Below are positions 17,740 through 25,577 of a DNA stretch of 40,687 bases, piece after piece. The stretch covers positions 1 through 40,687 of the forward strand of contig WHTP01000046.1 in assembly GCA_009377695.1 (NCBI GenBank). The letters run 5' to 3'. Within the stretch, counting starts at the first letter, position 1; every line of letters begins with the position of its first letter. Origin of the DNA: Hyphomicrobiales bacterium. Its GTDB lineage: Bacteria; Pseudomonadota; Alphaproteobacteria; Rhizobiales; Xanthobacteraceae. A model generated the notes under the pieces. That model ran no database searches, was not told where the DNA came from, and saw only the letters and a program-made list of their open reading frames with translations. Made by a program: the position numbers and the translations under genes.

Positions 17740-18249
17740 ATGTCCGAGGCCACCCACACCAGCAATCCGCGCGCCAAAGCCAAGCCCGCCAATCCCGAGT
17801 CCACGGCGTCTGCGTTCGAGTTTCCGAAGTTCGAAATCCCGAACTTTGAGATGCCGAAGATAGAAGTGCCTGCCGCCTTCCGCGAATTCGCCGAAAAGGG
17901 CGCTTCGCAGGCAAAAGAGAACTACGAGAAGATGAAGGCCGCCGCTGAAGAGGCGACCGACGTGCTCGAGGACACCTACGCGACCGCCGCCAAAGGTGCT
18001 TCCGACTACGGCCTGAAGGTGATCGAGGCGACCCGCGTCAACACCAATGCCGCGTTCGACTTCTATACCGAGCTGATGACCGCGAAGTCCTATTCGGACG
18101 TGATCGAGCTCTCGACGGCGCATGCGCGCAAGCAGTTCGAGACCGTCACGGCGCAGACCAAGGACCTCACGGCCCTGGCCCAGAAAATGGCGACCGAGAC
18201 CGCCGAGCCGATCAAAGGCAGCGTCAGCAAGGCCTTCAAGATCGCCTGA
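17740..18249 (+). CDS. Phasin family protein
   Basis: A 169-residue phasin of the rhizobial Phasin_2 type. Phasins coat polyhydroxyalkanoate granules and control their size and number. After a basic Ala/Pro-rich tail there is a short repetitive stretch, FEFPKFEIPNFEMPKIEVP (26-45). A long amphipathic helical region follows, rich in Ala, Glu and Lys (FAEKGASQAKENYEKMKAAAEEATD), with the family segment NTNAAFDFYTELMTAKSYSDVIELSTAHARKQ given here in outline at about 100-132. The ATG at 17740 has AGGGAAGGA nine bases upstream. A rho-independent terminator follows 35 bases after the stop, so it is probably a monocistronic transcript. No other PHA genes are in the window. Confidence 0.92.
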   Translation: MSEATHTSNPRAKAKPANPESTASAFEFPKFEIPNFEMPKIEVPAAFREFAEKGASQAKENYEKMKAAAEEATDVLEDTYATAAKGASDYGLKVIEATRVNTNAAFDFYTELMTAKSYSDVIELSTAHARKQFETVTAQTKDLTALAQKMATETAEPIKGSVSKAFKIA

Positions 18250-18283
18250 CGCGACTTATTGACGGTCGCTATCGCAGCGGGAA

Positions 18284-18312
18284 CGCCCGGGTTCACCACC
18301 CGGGCTTTTTTG
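18284..18312 (+). terminator. Rho-independent terminator of the phasin gene
   Basis: Perfect 8-bp stem GCCCGGGT/ACCCGGGC (18285-18292 and 18298-18305), loop TCACC, followed by six Ts. Confidence 0.92.
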
Positions 18313-18410
18313 CATTTGAACGGAAATGCAGCGTGGTGCTACCAAGCAATGGGTGGACGGACCGGGCTTGCCAAACGCCAAGCCGGCTCCTAGGTTCGTG
18401 CCGCTCTGCG

Positions 18411-18471
18411 AGCCACACTCGTGTGGTGGTTCAGAAGTCCGGTACGAACTTCGGAATCGGGACACGAGTGT
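18411..18471. repeat. Chimeric B/A repeat abutting tRNA-His
   Basis: A right-end remnant and half of a type B element (AGCCACACTCGTGTGG, GGTTCAGAAGTCC) run straight into a type A half (GGTACGAACTTCGGAATCGG, GACACGAGTGT). It ends 4 bases before the tRNA and covers the usual place of the tRNA promoter -10 region. Confidence 0.7.
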
Positions 18472-18475
18472 CTGT

Positions 18476-18552
18476 GCAGCTGTAGCTCAGTTGGTTAGAG
18501 CGCCGGTCTGTGGAACCGGAGGCCGGTGGTTCGAGTCCACCCAGCTGTACCA
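18476..18552 (+). tRNA. tRNA-His (GTG)
   Basis: A 77-base cloverleaf with CCA encoded. Acceptor GCAGCTG pairs with CAGCTGT (one G-U at the end). The D-stem is GCTC/GAGC, the anticodon stem CCGGT/ACCGG with loop CTGTGGA (anticodon GTG), and the T-stem GGTGG/CCACC. The discriminator is A73 and the base before position 1 is T. It therefore lacks the G-1:C73 pair found in nearly all other bacteria. This loss is known for alphaproteobacteria, whose HisRS has adapted. The 244 bases after it (18553-18796) hold only a small CCCCTG/CAGGGG hairpin (about 18673-18687) and the next gene's ribosome binding site. Confidence 0.97.
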
Positions 18553-18796
18553 TCCTCACCGTGCGACCGAACGACCTCGCGAGCCCTGTCGCCGCTTCGT
18601 CCGGACACCTTCCCGGCCGTTCAACGTATCGCCATTGAGCATCTCCTGGAGCATCTCTAGCCGCCGGGCAACCCCTGGCGCAGGGGTCGAATTGAACTTG
18701 TGGAGGTGTTAGCTTCCTTGAGTTAGCTCGCTTGTGCGGCGCAGATCGCAATGCAATGGCGAGCGCCGGGGCTCGGTGATTGAGGAGTTTCGGAGA

Positions 18797-19768
18797 ATGT
18801 CACGATCGCCTGACTGGACGGTGCCGGCCGGAGCGCAGCCGAAACCGGAAGACTATCACTACGATCTCGATCGTGCGCTCGGCGCGGTCGTCGGTATCCG
18901 CTCGATCGTGCCGGCCGATGCATTCTCCGCCGAGACGCTCGGCACCGAACGCGCCGGCAATGGCGTCCTGGTCCGCGACGGCGTGGTTCTCACCATCGGC
19001 TATCTGATCACCGAGGCGGAGCAGATCTGGCTCACCTTCAGCGACGGGCGTGTTGCACCTGGTCATGTCCTCGGCTTCGACCAGGAGACCGGGTTCGGCA
19101 TCGTGCAGGCGCTCGCGCGCGTCGATATCGAACCGATCAACATGGGCGAGTCGGGCGCGCTGCAGGTCGGCGAACGGGTCGTCGTCGGTGGAGCGGGCGG
19201 ACGGCATCACTCCGTCGCGGCGCGCGTCGCCGCCCGGCAGGAATTCGCGGGCTACTGGGAATACGTGCTCGATGAGGCAATCTTCACCGCGCCGGCGCAT
19301 CCGAATTGGGGTGGCACCGCGCTGATCGGTTCGCAGGGTGATCTCCAGGGCATCGGTTCGCTGCAGCTTGAGCAGCCACGCGAGCAGGGCACCGAGCATC
19401 TCAATATGGTGGTGCCGATCGACCTGCTCAAACCGATCTTCGACGACCTCCTAACGCTCGGCCGCCGCAACCAGCCGCCGCGGCCGTGGCTCGGACTCTA
19501 TGCTACCGAGGTCAATGACCGCGTCGTCGTCGTCGGCATGTCGAGTCGTGGTCCCGCGCGCAAGGCGGACCTGCGTACCGGCGACGTGTTGCTCGCCGTC
19601 GGCGGCACCGAGGTGAGCGACCTCGCCGGCTTGTTCCGGCGCATCTGGGCGCAAGGCAGCGCCGGCGTCGATGTGCCGCTCACCATCTATCGCGACGGCA
19701 AGACCTTCGAGCTGCACGTACCGTCCGCCGACCGGCGGCGTTTCCTGAAGGCGCCGCGCCTGCATTGA
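18797..19768 (+). CDS. HtrA-fold PDZ protein with substituted catalytic triad
   Basis: A 323-residue protein with the layout of an HtrA/Do (S1C) protease domain (about 28-215) and one PDZ domain (about 228-310; PWLGLYATEV, ADLRTGDVLLAVGG). Aligned by eye with DegP, the His site (VLTNNHV) reads VLTIGYL, so His becomes Tyr69. The Asp site (QSDIALLQ) reads ETGFGIVQ, so Asp becomes Gly99. The Ser site (GNSGGAL) reads PNWGGTAL, so Ser becomes Trp171. All three catalytic residues are thus absent while the fold-keeping glycines and the PDZ remain. There is no signal peptide, so a cytoplasmic location is expected. The reading frame is intact and the start has GAGGAG upstream. A non-proteolytic binding or scaffold role is inferred. 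Confidence 0.85.
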   Translation: MSRSPDWTVPAGAQPKPEDYHYDLDRALGAVVGIRSIVPADAFSAETLGTERAGNGVLVRDGVVLTIGYLITEAEQIWLTFSDGRVAPGHVLGFDQETGFGIVQALARVDIEPINMGESGALQVGERVVVGGAGGRHHSVAARVAARQEFAGYWEYVLDEAIFTAPAHPNWGGTALIGSQGDLQGIGSLQLEQPREQGTEHLNMVVPIDLLKPIFDDLLTLGRRNQPPRPWLGLYATEVNDRVVVVGMSSRGPARKADLRTGDVLLAVGGTEVSDLAGLFRRIWAQGSAGVDVPLTIYRDGKTFELHVPSADRRRFLKAPRLH

Positions 19769-19771
19769 TTT

Positions 19772-20107
19772 CTAAGACGTCTCTGCCGTCGGCGCGGGGA
19801 CGTCGAGGTCGACATAGACCTGTCCGTCGCGGACCTCGGTCTTGAAGGTCTTGATCGGGACGAAGCAGGGCGGCTGCACGGCTTTGCCGCTCGGCACGTG
19901 GAACGCGCCGAAGTGGAAATTGCACTCGATCACGTCATCCTCGAGCGTGCCGTCGGCGAGATCGGCCATGCCGTGGGTGCAGCGCGCCTCGGTGGCATAA
20001 TAGGTGCCATTGATATTGTAGATCGCGACGAGTTCCTCTCCGACCTCGCGGCTGATCACGCCGTTTTCCGGCACATCCGAAGCAGCGCAGACTTGGGTTT
20101 CGGCCAT
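19772..20107 (-). CDS. Rieske [2Fe-2S] ferredoxin of a ring-hydroxylating dioxygenase
   Basis: A 111-residue soluble Rieske ferredoxin of the naphthalene/biphenyl dioxygenase type. Cluster ligands are Cys43 and His45 (ARCTHGMADL) and Cys62 and His65 (ECNFHFGAFH). It shuttles electrons from a reductase to the terminal oxygenase. It is divergent from the oxygenase alpha gene across a 215-base spacer and converges tail to tail with the HtrA-like gene (3 bases between the stops). No ferredoxin reductase gene is in the window, so a reductase encoded elsewhere must serve it. Confidence 0.92.
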   Translation of the reverse strand: MAETQVCAASDVPENGVISREVGEELVAIYNINGTYYATEARCTHGMADLADGTLEDDVIECNFHFGAFHVPSGKAVQPPCFVPIKTFKTEVRDGQVYVDLDVPAPTAETS

Positions 20108-20254
20108 GGTCGTCCGGTTCGAGTTCGTCAGGTTTGCGCGTTGGCGCCGCTGGAAGCGGCCCGTTATGACCGTGCTTTAGCGGCGCTGCCGAAAAGTGCA
20201 AGGGGCTGACGAGGGGCCAAAGCGCGCCCGGCGCGCCCGGCGCTTGCGACGCAT

Positions 20255-20282
20255 TTGACCCTGTTTCGGACGGCTCTATAAC
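20255..20282 (+). promoter_or_regulatory. Sigma-70-type promoter for the dioxygenase cluster
   Basis: TTGACC (20255-20260), a 16-base spacer and TATAAC (20277-20282), about 40 bases before the oxygenase alpha ATG. Boxes are close to the housekeeping consensus; placement supports function. Confidence 0.6.
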
Positions 20283-20322
20283 GTAGGCGTTTCCCCGTGG
20301 GCTACCCAACGAGCGTCAGGCA

Positions 20323-21603
20323 ATGTCCGCATCCTACATCATCGACGATCGCGAGAAGAAAACCTTTCTCCTGGACCGCGAGGTGCTGGTCTCGGAGGAT
20401 ATCCTGCGCAGGGAGATGGCGAATATCTTCAGCCGCTGCTGGATCTATGTCGGCCACGCCTCCGAGTTGAAGAAGCCGGGCGATTTCGTCTCCCGCAAGG
20501 TTGCCGGCCGGCCGGTCATCTTCGTGCGTGACGGCAAGGGCGCCTATCACTGCCTGTTCAATACCTGCCGGCACCGCGGCGCCATCGTCTGCACCCAGCG
20601 CGAAGGCAATGCGCGGCGCTTCATGTGCATCTATCACGGCTGGACCTACAACAATGACGGCTCGCTGGCCCGCGTGCCCGGCGACGACGCCTATGCCGAG
20701 ACCTTCGACAAGTCCGAATTCGGGCTCCGGCGCCCGGCTCGGTTCGAGGAGTATCGCGGCTTCTGGTTCATGAACCTCGACAAGGATGCGCCGTCGCTTG
20801 TCGATTACCTCGCCGGAGCCAAGGACTACATCGATCTCGTGATCGACCAGTCACCGTCCGGGCAGATGGAAATCATCGCCGGTGTGCAGGAATACGACGT
20901 CGCCGCCAACTGGAAGCTGATGGTCGAGAACTCGGTCGACGACTACCACCTGCCGTCCACACACTCGACCTGGCTCAACTTCATGGCCAATTCCGGCGTG
21001 AAGCTCGAACCGCCGCCGAAGGACTCGGGTCAGGTTCTGCCGACCAAGGGCCTCGCGGTCGAGCTCGGTAACGGCCACTTCACCACCGACAACGTCAATT
21101 TTCGCGGCCGCCCGGTCTGCAAATGGATCCCGCTCTACGGCGATGCCGCGAAGCCCGAGATGGACGCAATCCGCGCTGAGCTCGTGCAGCGGCTTGGCGC
21201 GGAGCGCGCCACCCGCGTCGCCGACACCAACCGCAACCTCGTGATCTTCCCGAACCTCGTGATCAATGACGGCTCGTCGGTGACCGTGCGCACCTTCTAT
21301 CCCGAAGGCGCGCATAAGATGCATGTCACCGCCTGGGCGCTCGGCCCGGTCGAAGAGAGCGAGAGCGCGCGGGCGCGGCGGCTCGATGCGTTTCTCACCT
21401 TCTATGGTCCCGGCGGCTTCGCCACGCCCGACGACGTCGAGGCGTTGGAACTCGTGCAGCAGGGCCTGGCAAACTGGCAGGACGACCGCTGGTCGGAAAT
21501 GTCGCGTGGCATGGGCAAGGAGGGCGAGCAGCTCAACAGCGACGAGCACCACCTGCGCATCTTCTGGCGGCGCTGGAACGAGCTGATGGGGGCGCGCGCA
21601 TGA
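20323..21603 (+). CDS. Ring-hydroxylating dioxygenase alpha subunit
   Basis: A 426-residue terminal oxygenase large subunit. The Rieske domain has Cys82 and His84 (NTCRHRGAIVC) and Cys102 and His105 (MCIYHGWTYN). The mononuclear iron site is ENSVDDYHLPSTH with His209 and His214 and bridging Asp206. The spacing N-x2-D-x2-H-x4-H resembles benzoate/anthranilate-type oxygenases more than naphthalene dioxygenase. The enzyme would insert O2 into an aromatic ring using electrons from a ferredoxin such as the one encoded divergently. The substrate cannot be read from the sequence. The stop overlaps the beta-subunit start by four bases. Confidence 0.92.
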   Translation: MSASYIIDDREKKTFLLDREVLVSEDILRREMANIFSRCWIYVGHASELKKPGDFVSRKVAGRPVIFVRDGKGAYHCLFNTCRHRGAIVCTQREGNARRFMCIYHGWTYNNDGSLARVPGDDAYAETFDKSEFGLRRPARFEEYRGFWFMNLDKDAPSLVDYLAGAKDYIDLVIDQSPSGQMEIIAGVQEYDVAANWKLMVENSVDDYHLPSTHSTWLNFMANSGVKLEPPPKDSGQVLPTKGLAVELGNGHFTTDNVNFRGRPVCKWIPLYGDAAKPEMDAIRAELVQRLGAERATRVADTNRNLVIFPNLVINDGSSVTVRTFYPEGAHKMHVTAWALGPVEESESARARRLDAFLTFYGPGGFATPDDVEALELVQQGLANWQDDRWSEMSRGMGKEGEQLNSDEHHLRIFWRRWNELMGARA

Positions 21604-22100
21604 CGATTGCCGCCAAGACCGTGGTGACGCGTGCGCAGGTCGAGGATTTTCTCTACCAGGAGGCCGCGCTGCTCGATGAATGGAAGCTCGACGAGTGGCA
21701 GGCGCTGCTGACCGATGACGCCACCTATTATGTCCCACCAAACGACAAGCTCGACGGTGACCACCGCACCACGCTGTTCATCATCGCCGACGACCGCGAG
21801 CGCATCCGCCAGCGCATCATCCGCATCAACGATCCGAACTGCCACGCCGAATATCCGAAGTCGCGCACGCGCCGGATGATCTCGAACGTACGGATCGCGA
21901 ACGTGGCTGGCGATCTCGTCACCGTCACGGCGAACTTCGTCTGCTACCGCTTTCGGCGCAACGAACGCATCCGCGAATATGTCGGCGGCTACCGGTTCAT
22001 CCTCAAGGTCGCCGGCGACAGCTTCCGGATCAAGGAGCGGCGCGTGTTCATCGATGCGCACGAGCTCGGCTCCCTTGGTTCGGTGAGTTTTATTTTGTAG
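21600..22100 (+). CDS. Ring-hydroxylating dioxygenase beta subunit
   Basis: A 166-residue small subunit of the SnoaL/NTF2-like fold, structural partner of the alpha subunit in an alpha3beta3 oxygenase. Typical features are QVEDFLYQEAALLDEWKLDE near the start, ALLTDDATYYVPP, and the C-terminal RIKERRVFIDAHELGSLGSV. The ATGA overlap with the alpha gene implies coupled translation. Confidence 0.92.
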   Translation: MTIAAKTVVTRAQVEDFLYQEAALLDEWKLDEWQALLTDDATYYVPPNDKLDGDHRTTLFIIADDRERIRQRIIRINDPNCHAEYPKSRTRRMISNVRIANVAGDLVTVTANFVCYRFRRNERIREYVGGYRFILKVAGDSFRIKERRVFIDAHELGSLGSVSFIL

Positions 22101-22117
22101 TCCCACAAACCTCTCTC

Positions 22118-22253
22118 CCTGAGGTGCCCGAGCGCAGCGAGGGCCTCGAAGGGCGACGGCCCGGGCCGTGCATCCTTCGAGGCTCGCAAAAGCAATCAAG
22201 CGTACGCAGATTGCGTAAACTTATCTGCGGTGCTCGCTCCTCAGGATGACGGA
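22118..22253. repeat. Type D intergenic repeat (copy 2)
   Basis: A composite of GAGGTGCCCGAGCGCAGCGA, CTTCGAGGCTCGC, a palindromic GCGTACGC and TTGCGTAAAC segment, and TCCTCAGGATGACGG. It lies inside the operon between the beta subunit and the aldolase gene. It shares its end and the GCGTAAAC core, inverted, with 14331-14412. Confidence 0.6.
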
Positions 22254-22277
22254 TCAAGAAAAGGAAAGTTTCAAAAA

Positions 22278-23003
22278 ATGTCCAAACTTGATGCCCTCTT
22301 CGAAGAAATCGTGACTGCCAACCGCGTCCTGGCGACGGAAGGCGTGGTCGACTCGTTCGGCCATATCAGCGCGCGGCACCCCGACAACCCGCAGCGCTTC
22401 TTTCTGTCGCGGGCGCGGGCGCCGGATTGTATCGAGAAGGACGACATCATGGAGTTCACGCTCGAAGGCGAGCCCGTCAACCCGGGCGACAAGGCGCCCT
22501 ATCTCGAACGTTTCATCCATGGCGGCCTCTACGAGGCGCGGCCCGACGTCCATTCTGTCGTGCACAACCATTCACCGAGCGTGATCCCGTTCGGCGTGAC
22601 CAAGCGTAAGCTTCAGCCGCTGCTGCACATGTGCGCCAATATCGGCCACGACGTGCCGAGCTGGGATTCGCATGACAAATTCGGCGACACCGCGCTTCTG
22701 GTCGAGAACGTCGCGATGGGTCGCGACCTTGCGAAGGCGATAGGCGGTGGCCGCACGATCCTGATGCGCGGCCATGGTGCAACCGTCGTCGCCCCCAACA
22801 TCCGGCACTGCGTTTTCATCTCGGTCTATCTCGAGGTGAACGCCAAGCTGCAGATGCAGGCGATGGCGATGGGCGACATCACGTTCCTCACCGCCGGTGA
22901 GGTCGATAAGATTATCGAGCGCACCGGTCCCTATACAATCAATCGCGCCTGGGAGAACTGGTGCCGCCGTGCCAACCGCCCGGTGATGCCACAAGCCGCC
23001 TGA
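22278..23003 (+). CDS. Class II aldolase/adducin family protein
   Basis: A 241-residue metal-dependent enzyme of the FucA/AraD fold. Zn ligands by homology are His96 and His98 (SVVHNHSPSV) and His166 (MRGHGATVV), with Glu77 as catalytic candidate. The ATG at 22278 has AAAGGAAAG upstream. In aromatic catabolism, members of this family act as decarboxylases rather than aldolases, for example on 3,4-dihydroxyphthalate or on the ring-cleavage product in the p-cumate pathway (CmtD). Between dioxygenase and transporter genes, a decarboxylase role is the better guess; true aldol cleavage remains possible. Confidence 0.85.
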   Translation: MSKLDALFEEIVTANRVLATEGVVDSFGHISARHPDNPQRFFLSRARAPDCIEKDDIMEFTLEGEPVNPGDKAPYLERFIHGGLYEARPDVHSVVHNHSPSVIPFGVTKRKLQPLLHMCANIGHDVPSWDSHDKFGDTALLVENVAMGRDLAKAIGGGRTILMRGHGATVVAPNIRHCVFISVYLEVNAKLQMQAMAMGDITFLTAGEVDKIIERTGPYTINRAWENWCRRANRPVMPQAA

Positions 23004-23135
23004 CGCCGCTGGTACGAATCGCCGCAATTTGGCGATTCCGGTCCAGACTGTGAGTTCCGCTTCGCTCCTGCTATGCTGCGCGCAATGCGGCCGGCCATCA
23101 TTTGGACCGGCCGGGCGAGGGGAGCGACATCATCC

Positions 23136-24002
23136 ATGGCTGTGGTTGCGATGCCGACCGGACGCGACAGCGTTCCCGCTGCGAGAGCGGCGGAGCCGAT
23201 CCTCACTGTCGACGGCATCGTCAAGCGGTTCGAGACGCCGGACGGTGTGCTCACCGCGGTTGACGATGTGTCGCTGTCGGTGTTGCCCGGCGAATTCTTC
23301 TCGGTGATCGGTCCATCCGGTTGCGGCAAGTCGACACTGTTCAACATCATTGGCGGCCTGCTCGATGGTTATGATGGCAGCGTGCGGGTTGCGGGCGAGT
23401 TGGTGCACGGCCCGCATCCCTCGATCGGCATGATCTTCCAGGAGGAGTCGACGTTCCCCTGGCGCTCGGTGATCGACAATATCGCGTTCCCGCTCGAAAT
23501 TGCTGGCCTGCCGAAGACCGAGCGCTATGACCGCGCGCGGCACTTCGTGGCGTTGGTCGGGCTTGATGGCTTCGAGCGCCGCTTTCCCGCAGAGTTGTCC
23601 GGTGGGATGCGGCAGCGCGTGTCGATGGCGCGGACGCTCGCGGCACAGCCGAAGATCATGCTGATGGACGAGCCGTTCGCCGCGCTCGACGAGCAGACGC
23701 GGCTCCTGCTCGGCGACAAAGTGCTGCAGATCCAGCAGGAGCTCAAGCAGACGACGCTGCTGATCACCCACAACATAACAGAAGCGGTGCAGCTCTCCGA
23801 CCGCATCATGGTGATGACCTACCGCCCCGGCAAGGTGAAGCGGATCGTCGATATCGACCTTCCGCGACCGCGCACCTCCGAAATCGTCTCGAGCGAAGCA
23901 TTCGGGCGTTACGTGGCGCAGATCTGGAACGACCTGCGCGAAGAGGCGACGCGCGGGATGCACGACGACGAGAGCCGCAAGCGGCGCGGGGCGCCGTCAT
24001 GA
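23136..24002 (+). CDS. ABC transporter ATPase, nitrate/sulfonate/taurine type
   Basis: A 288-residue ATPase of the SsuB/TauB/NrtD family. Walker A GPSGCGKST (59-67), Q-loop FQEES, signature LSGGMRQR (154-161) and Walker B LMDEPFAALD (about 176-185). The ATG at 23136 follows GAGGGGAG at a distance of about 12 bases; in-frame ATGs at 23073 and 23085 would add a poorly conserved N-terminus. Its stop overlaps the next permease start by four bases. With the two permeases it forms an importer probably dedicated to the aromatic substrate of the cluster. Confidence 0.92.
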   Translation: MAVVAMPTGRDSVPAARAAEPILTVDGIVKRFETPDGVLTAVDDVSLSVLPGEFFSVIGPSGCGKSTLFNIIGGLLDGYDGSVRVAGELVHGPHPSIGMIFQEESTFPWRSVIDNIAFPLEIAGLPKTERYDRARHFVALVGLDGFERRFPAELSGGMRQRVSMARTLAAQPKIMLMDEPFAALDEQTRLLLGDKVLQIQQELKQTTLLITHNITEAVQLSDRIMVMTYRPGKVKRIVDIDLPRPRTSEIVSSEAFGRYVAQIWNDLREEATRGMHDDESRKRRGAPS

Positions 24003-24772
24003 GCAAGCCCGCGCCGTTGACCAAGAGCCGATACTTCCCGGCCATTCTTGGGCTCGGCTCGTTTGCGGCGTTCGTGCTCGTGGTCGAGTTCCTGGTCTAC
24101 GCCGATGTGCTCAATCGCTTCATCGTCCCGCCGCCGAGCGAAGTGCTGGCCGCGTTCCCGCGCGTCATCATGCAGGAGCATGTGCTGTCGCGTTTCGTCC
24201 TGACCGCGAGCGAGGCGTTGGCCGCGAGCGTGCTGGTGACGATCTTCGGGATCGCCGGCGGTGTGCTGCTCTACCAATTCAACCTTTTACGGCTCGCCAC
24301 CGAGACCTGGGTGGCGGCGGTCGCGGCGGCGCCGCTCGTTCTGATGTATCCGCTTTACCTCGTGATCTTTGGCCGCAACGCCACCACCATCGTGATGATG
24401 GGCTTTACGGCGGGGCTCGCCCCGATCATCCTGAAGACCTTGGAGGGCCTCGTCGGCACGCGACGCGTGCTGATCAATGTCGGCAAGAGCTTTAACCTCA
24501 CGCGCTCGCAGCAGTTCTGGAAGATCCTGTTCCCGGCGGCGCTGCCGACAATCTTCGTCGGTATGCGGCTCGGGTTGATCTTCGCGCTGATCAATATCGT
24601 CGGTGTCGAGTACCTGATCAATTTCGGCGGACTCGGACAACTCATCAACGAGCTGGCGGAGCGCTTCGATCTCGCCGGCACTTATGCCGCGATCTGTTTC
24701 GTGATCCTAGTGAGCATCATCGTATTCATGCTCACGGAAAGGCTTGAGCGATGGCTGAGACCGGCAGGCTGA
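23999..24772 (+). CDS. ABC transporter permease (SsuC/TauC type), first
   Basis: A 257-residue inner-membrane permease with about six helices. The loop that contacts the ATPase is VGKSFNLTRSQQFWKILFPA (about 160-180), in the LysR-independent SsuC/TauC style of the BPD_transp_1 family. It overlaps the ATPase gene by four bases and the second permease by 22 bases, so the three are translationally coupled. It forms a heterodimer with the second permease, inferred from the pairing. Confidence 0.9.
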   Translation: MSKPAPLTKSRYFPAILGLGSFAAFVLVVEFLVYADVLNRFIVPPPSEVLAAFPRVIMQEHVLSRFVLTASEALAASVLVTIFGIAGGVLLYQFNLLRLATETWVAAVAAAPLVLMYPLYLVIFGRNATTIVMMGFTAGLAPIILKTLEGLVGTRRVLINVGKSFNLTRSQQFWKILFPAALPTIFVGMRLGLIFALINIVGVEYLINFGGLGQLINELAERFDLAGTYAAICFVILVSIIVFMLTERLERWLRPAG

Positions 24773-25554
24773 CCGCACCCGCGGCGTATGCGCCGAGCTG
24801 GATGCGTGAGCATCCTGTCACCGCGCTGCGGATCGCAATCATCATCACGGTACTGACGGGCTGGGAGCTGCTCGCGCGGTCGGGCTGGCTCTATCGTGAC
24901 GTGGTGCCGTCGCTGCTCTCGATCGGCCGCGCGCTCTATGAGACGCTCAGTGATCCGACCTTCTATCTGCACCTCACCACCACGTTCTACGAGATCGGCC
25001 TCGCGATGGTGATTGGCGGCTTGAGCGGCCTTGCCGTCGGCATCCTGATCGGCGGGTCGAAGCTGATGCAGCACGCCTACGAGCCGTTCCTCTACTATCT
25101 CGGCCCGTGTCCGAAGATCATCTTCTTCCCGGTCATGATCATGTGGTTCGGCGTCGGTCCGGGCTCCAAGATCGCCATGGGCGCGATCTCGTGCTTCTTT
25201 CCGGTCGCGCTCAATGTCGCCGGCGGGATGCGCGAGATCGACAAGGTGTTGATCCGGGTCGGGCGGAGCTTCCGCGCCAACACCTGGCAGATGGTGACCA
25301 AGATCTACATGCCGGCGATGCGGCATCCGATCATCAACGGCATGCGGCTTGGGCTCGGCGTGTGCCTGATCGGGACGCTGCTGGCGGAGACCAAGCTGTC
25401 GAACCGCGGCATCGGCTTCCTGGTGATCCAGTCCTATACGCTCTTCAACATGCCGCAGATGTATTCGCTCCTGATCGTGCTGTTCGTGATCGCGATCGGA
25501 GCCAATGCGTTGATCGGCCGCTTGGGCGGGCTCGATACGATCAGACGCACGTAA
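24751..25554 (+). CDS. ABC transporter permease (SsuC/TauC type), second
   Basis: A 267-residue permease with about six helices and the ATPase-contact loop VGRSFRANTWQMVTKIYMPA (about 168-188). It starts inside the end of the first permease gene. No solute-binding protein gene lies in the cluster on either strand, although importers of this family need one. It is followed by the aldehyde dehydrogenase after 23 bases. Confidence 0.9.
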   Translation: MAETGRLTAPAAYAPSWMREHPVTALRIAIIITVLTGWELLARSGWLYRDVVPSLLSIGRALYETLSDPTFYLHLTTTFYEIGLAMVIGGLSGLAVGILIGGSKLMQHAYEPFLYYLGPCPKIIFFPVMIMWFGVGPGSKIAMGAISCFFPVALNVAGGMREIDKVLIRVGRSFRANTWQMVTKIYMPAMRHPIINGMRLGLGVCLIGTLLAETKLSNRGIGFLVIQSYTLFNMPQMYSLLIVLFVIAIGANALIGRLGGLDTIRRT

Positions 25555-25577
25555 CGCATTTTTGTAGGGAGGTCCCG

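Noticed and set aside
18673-18687. Hairpin CCCCTG/CAGGGG downstream of tRNA-His as its terminator
   Set aside because: The stem is short, there is no T tract, and it lies 120 bases beyond the tRNA. It is noted in the tRNA entry but not called.
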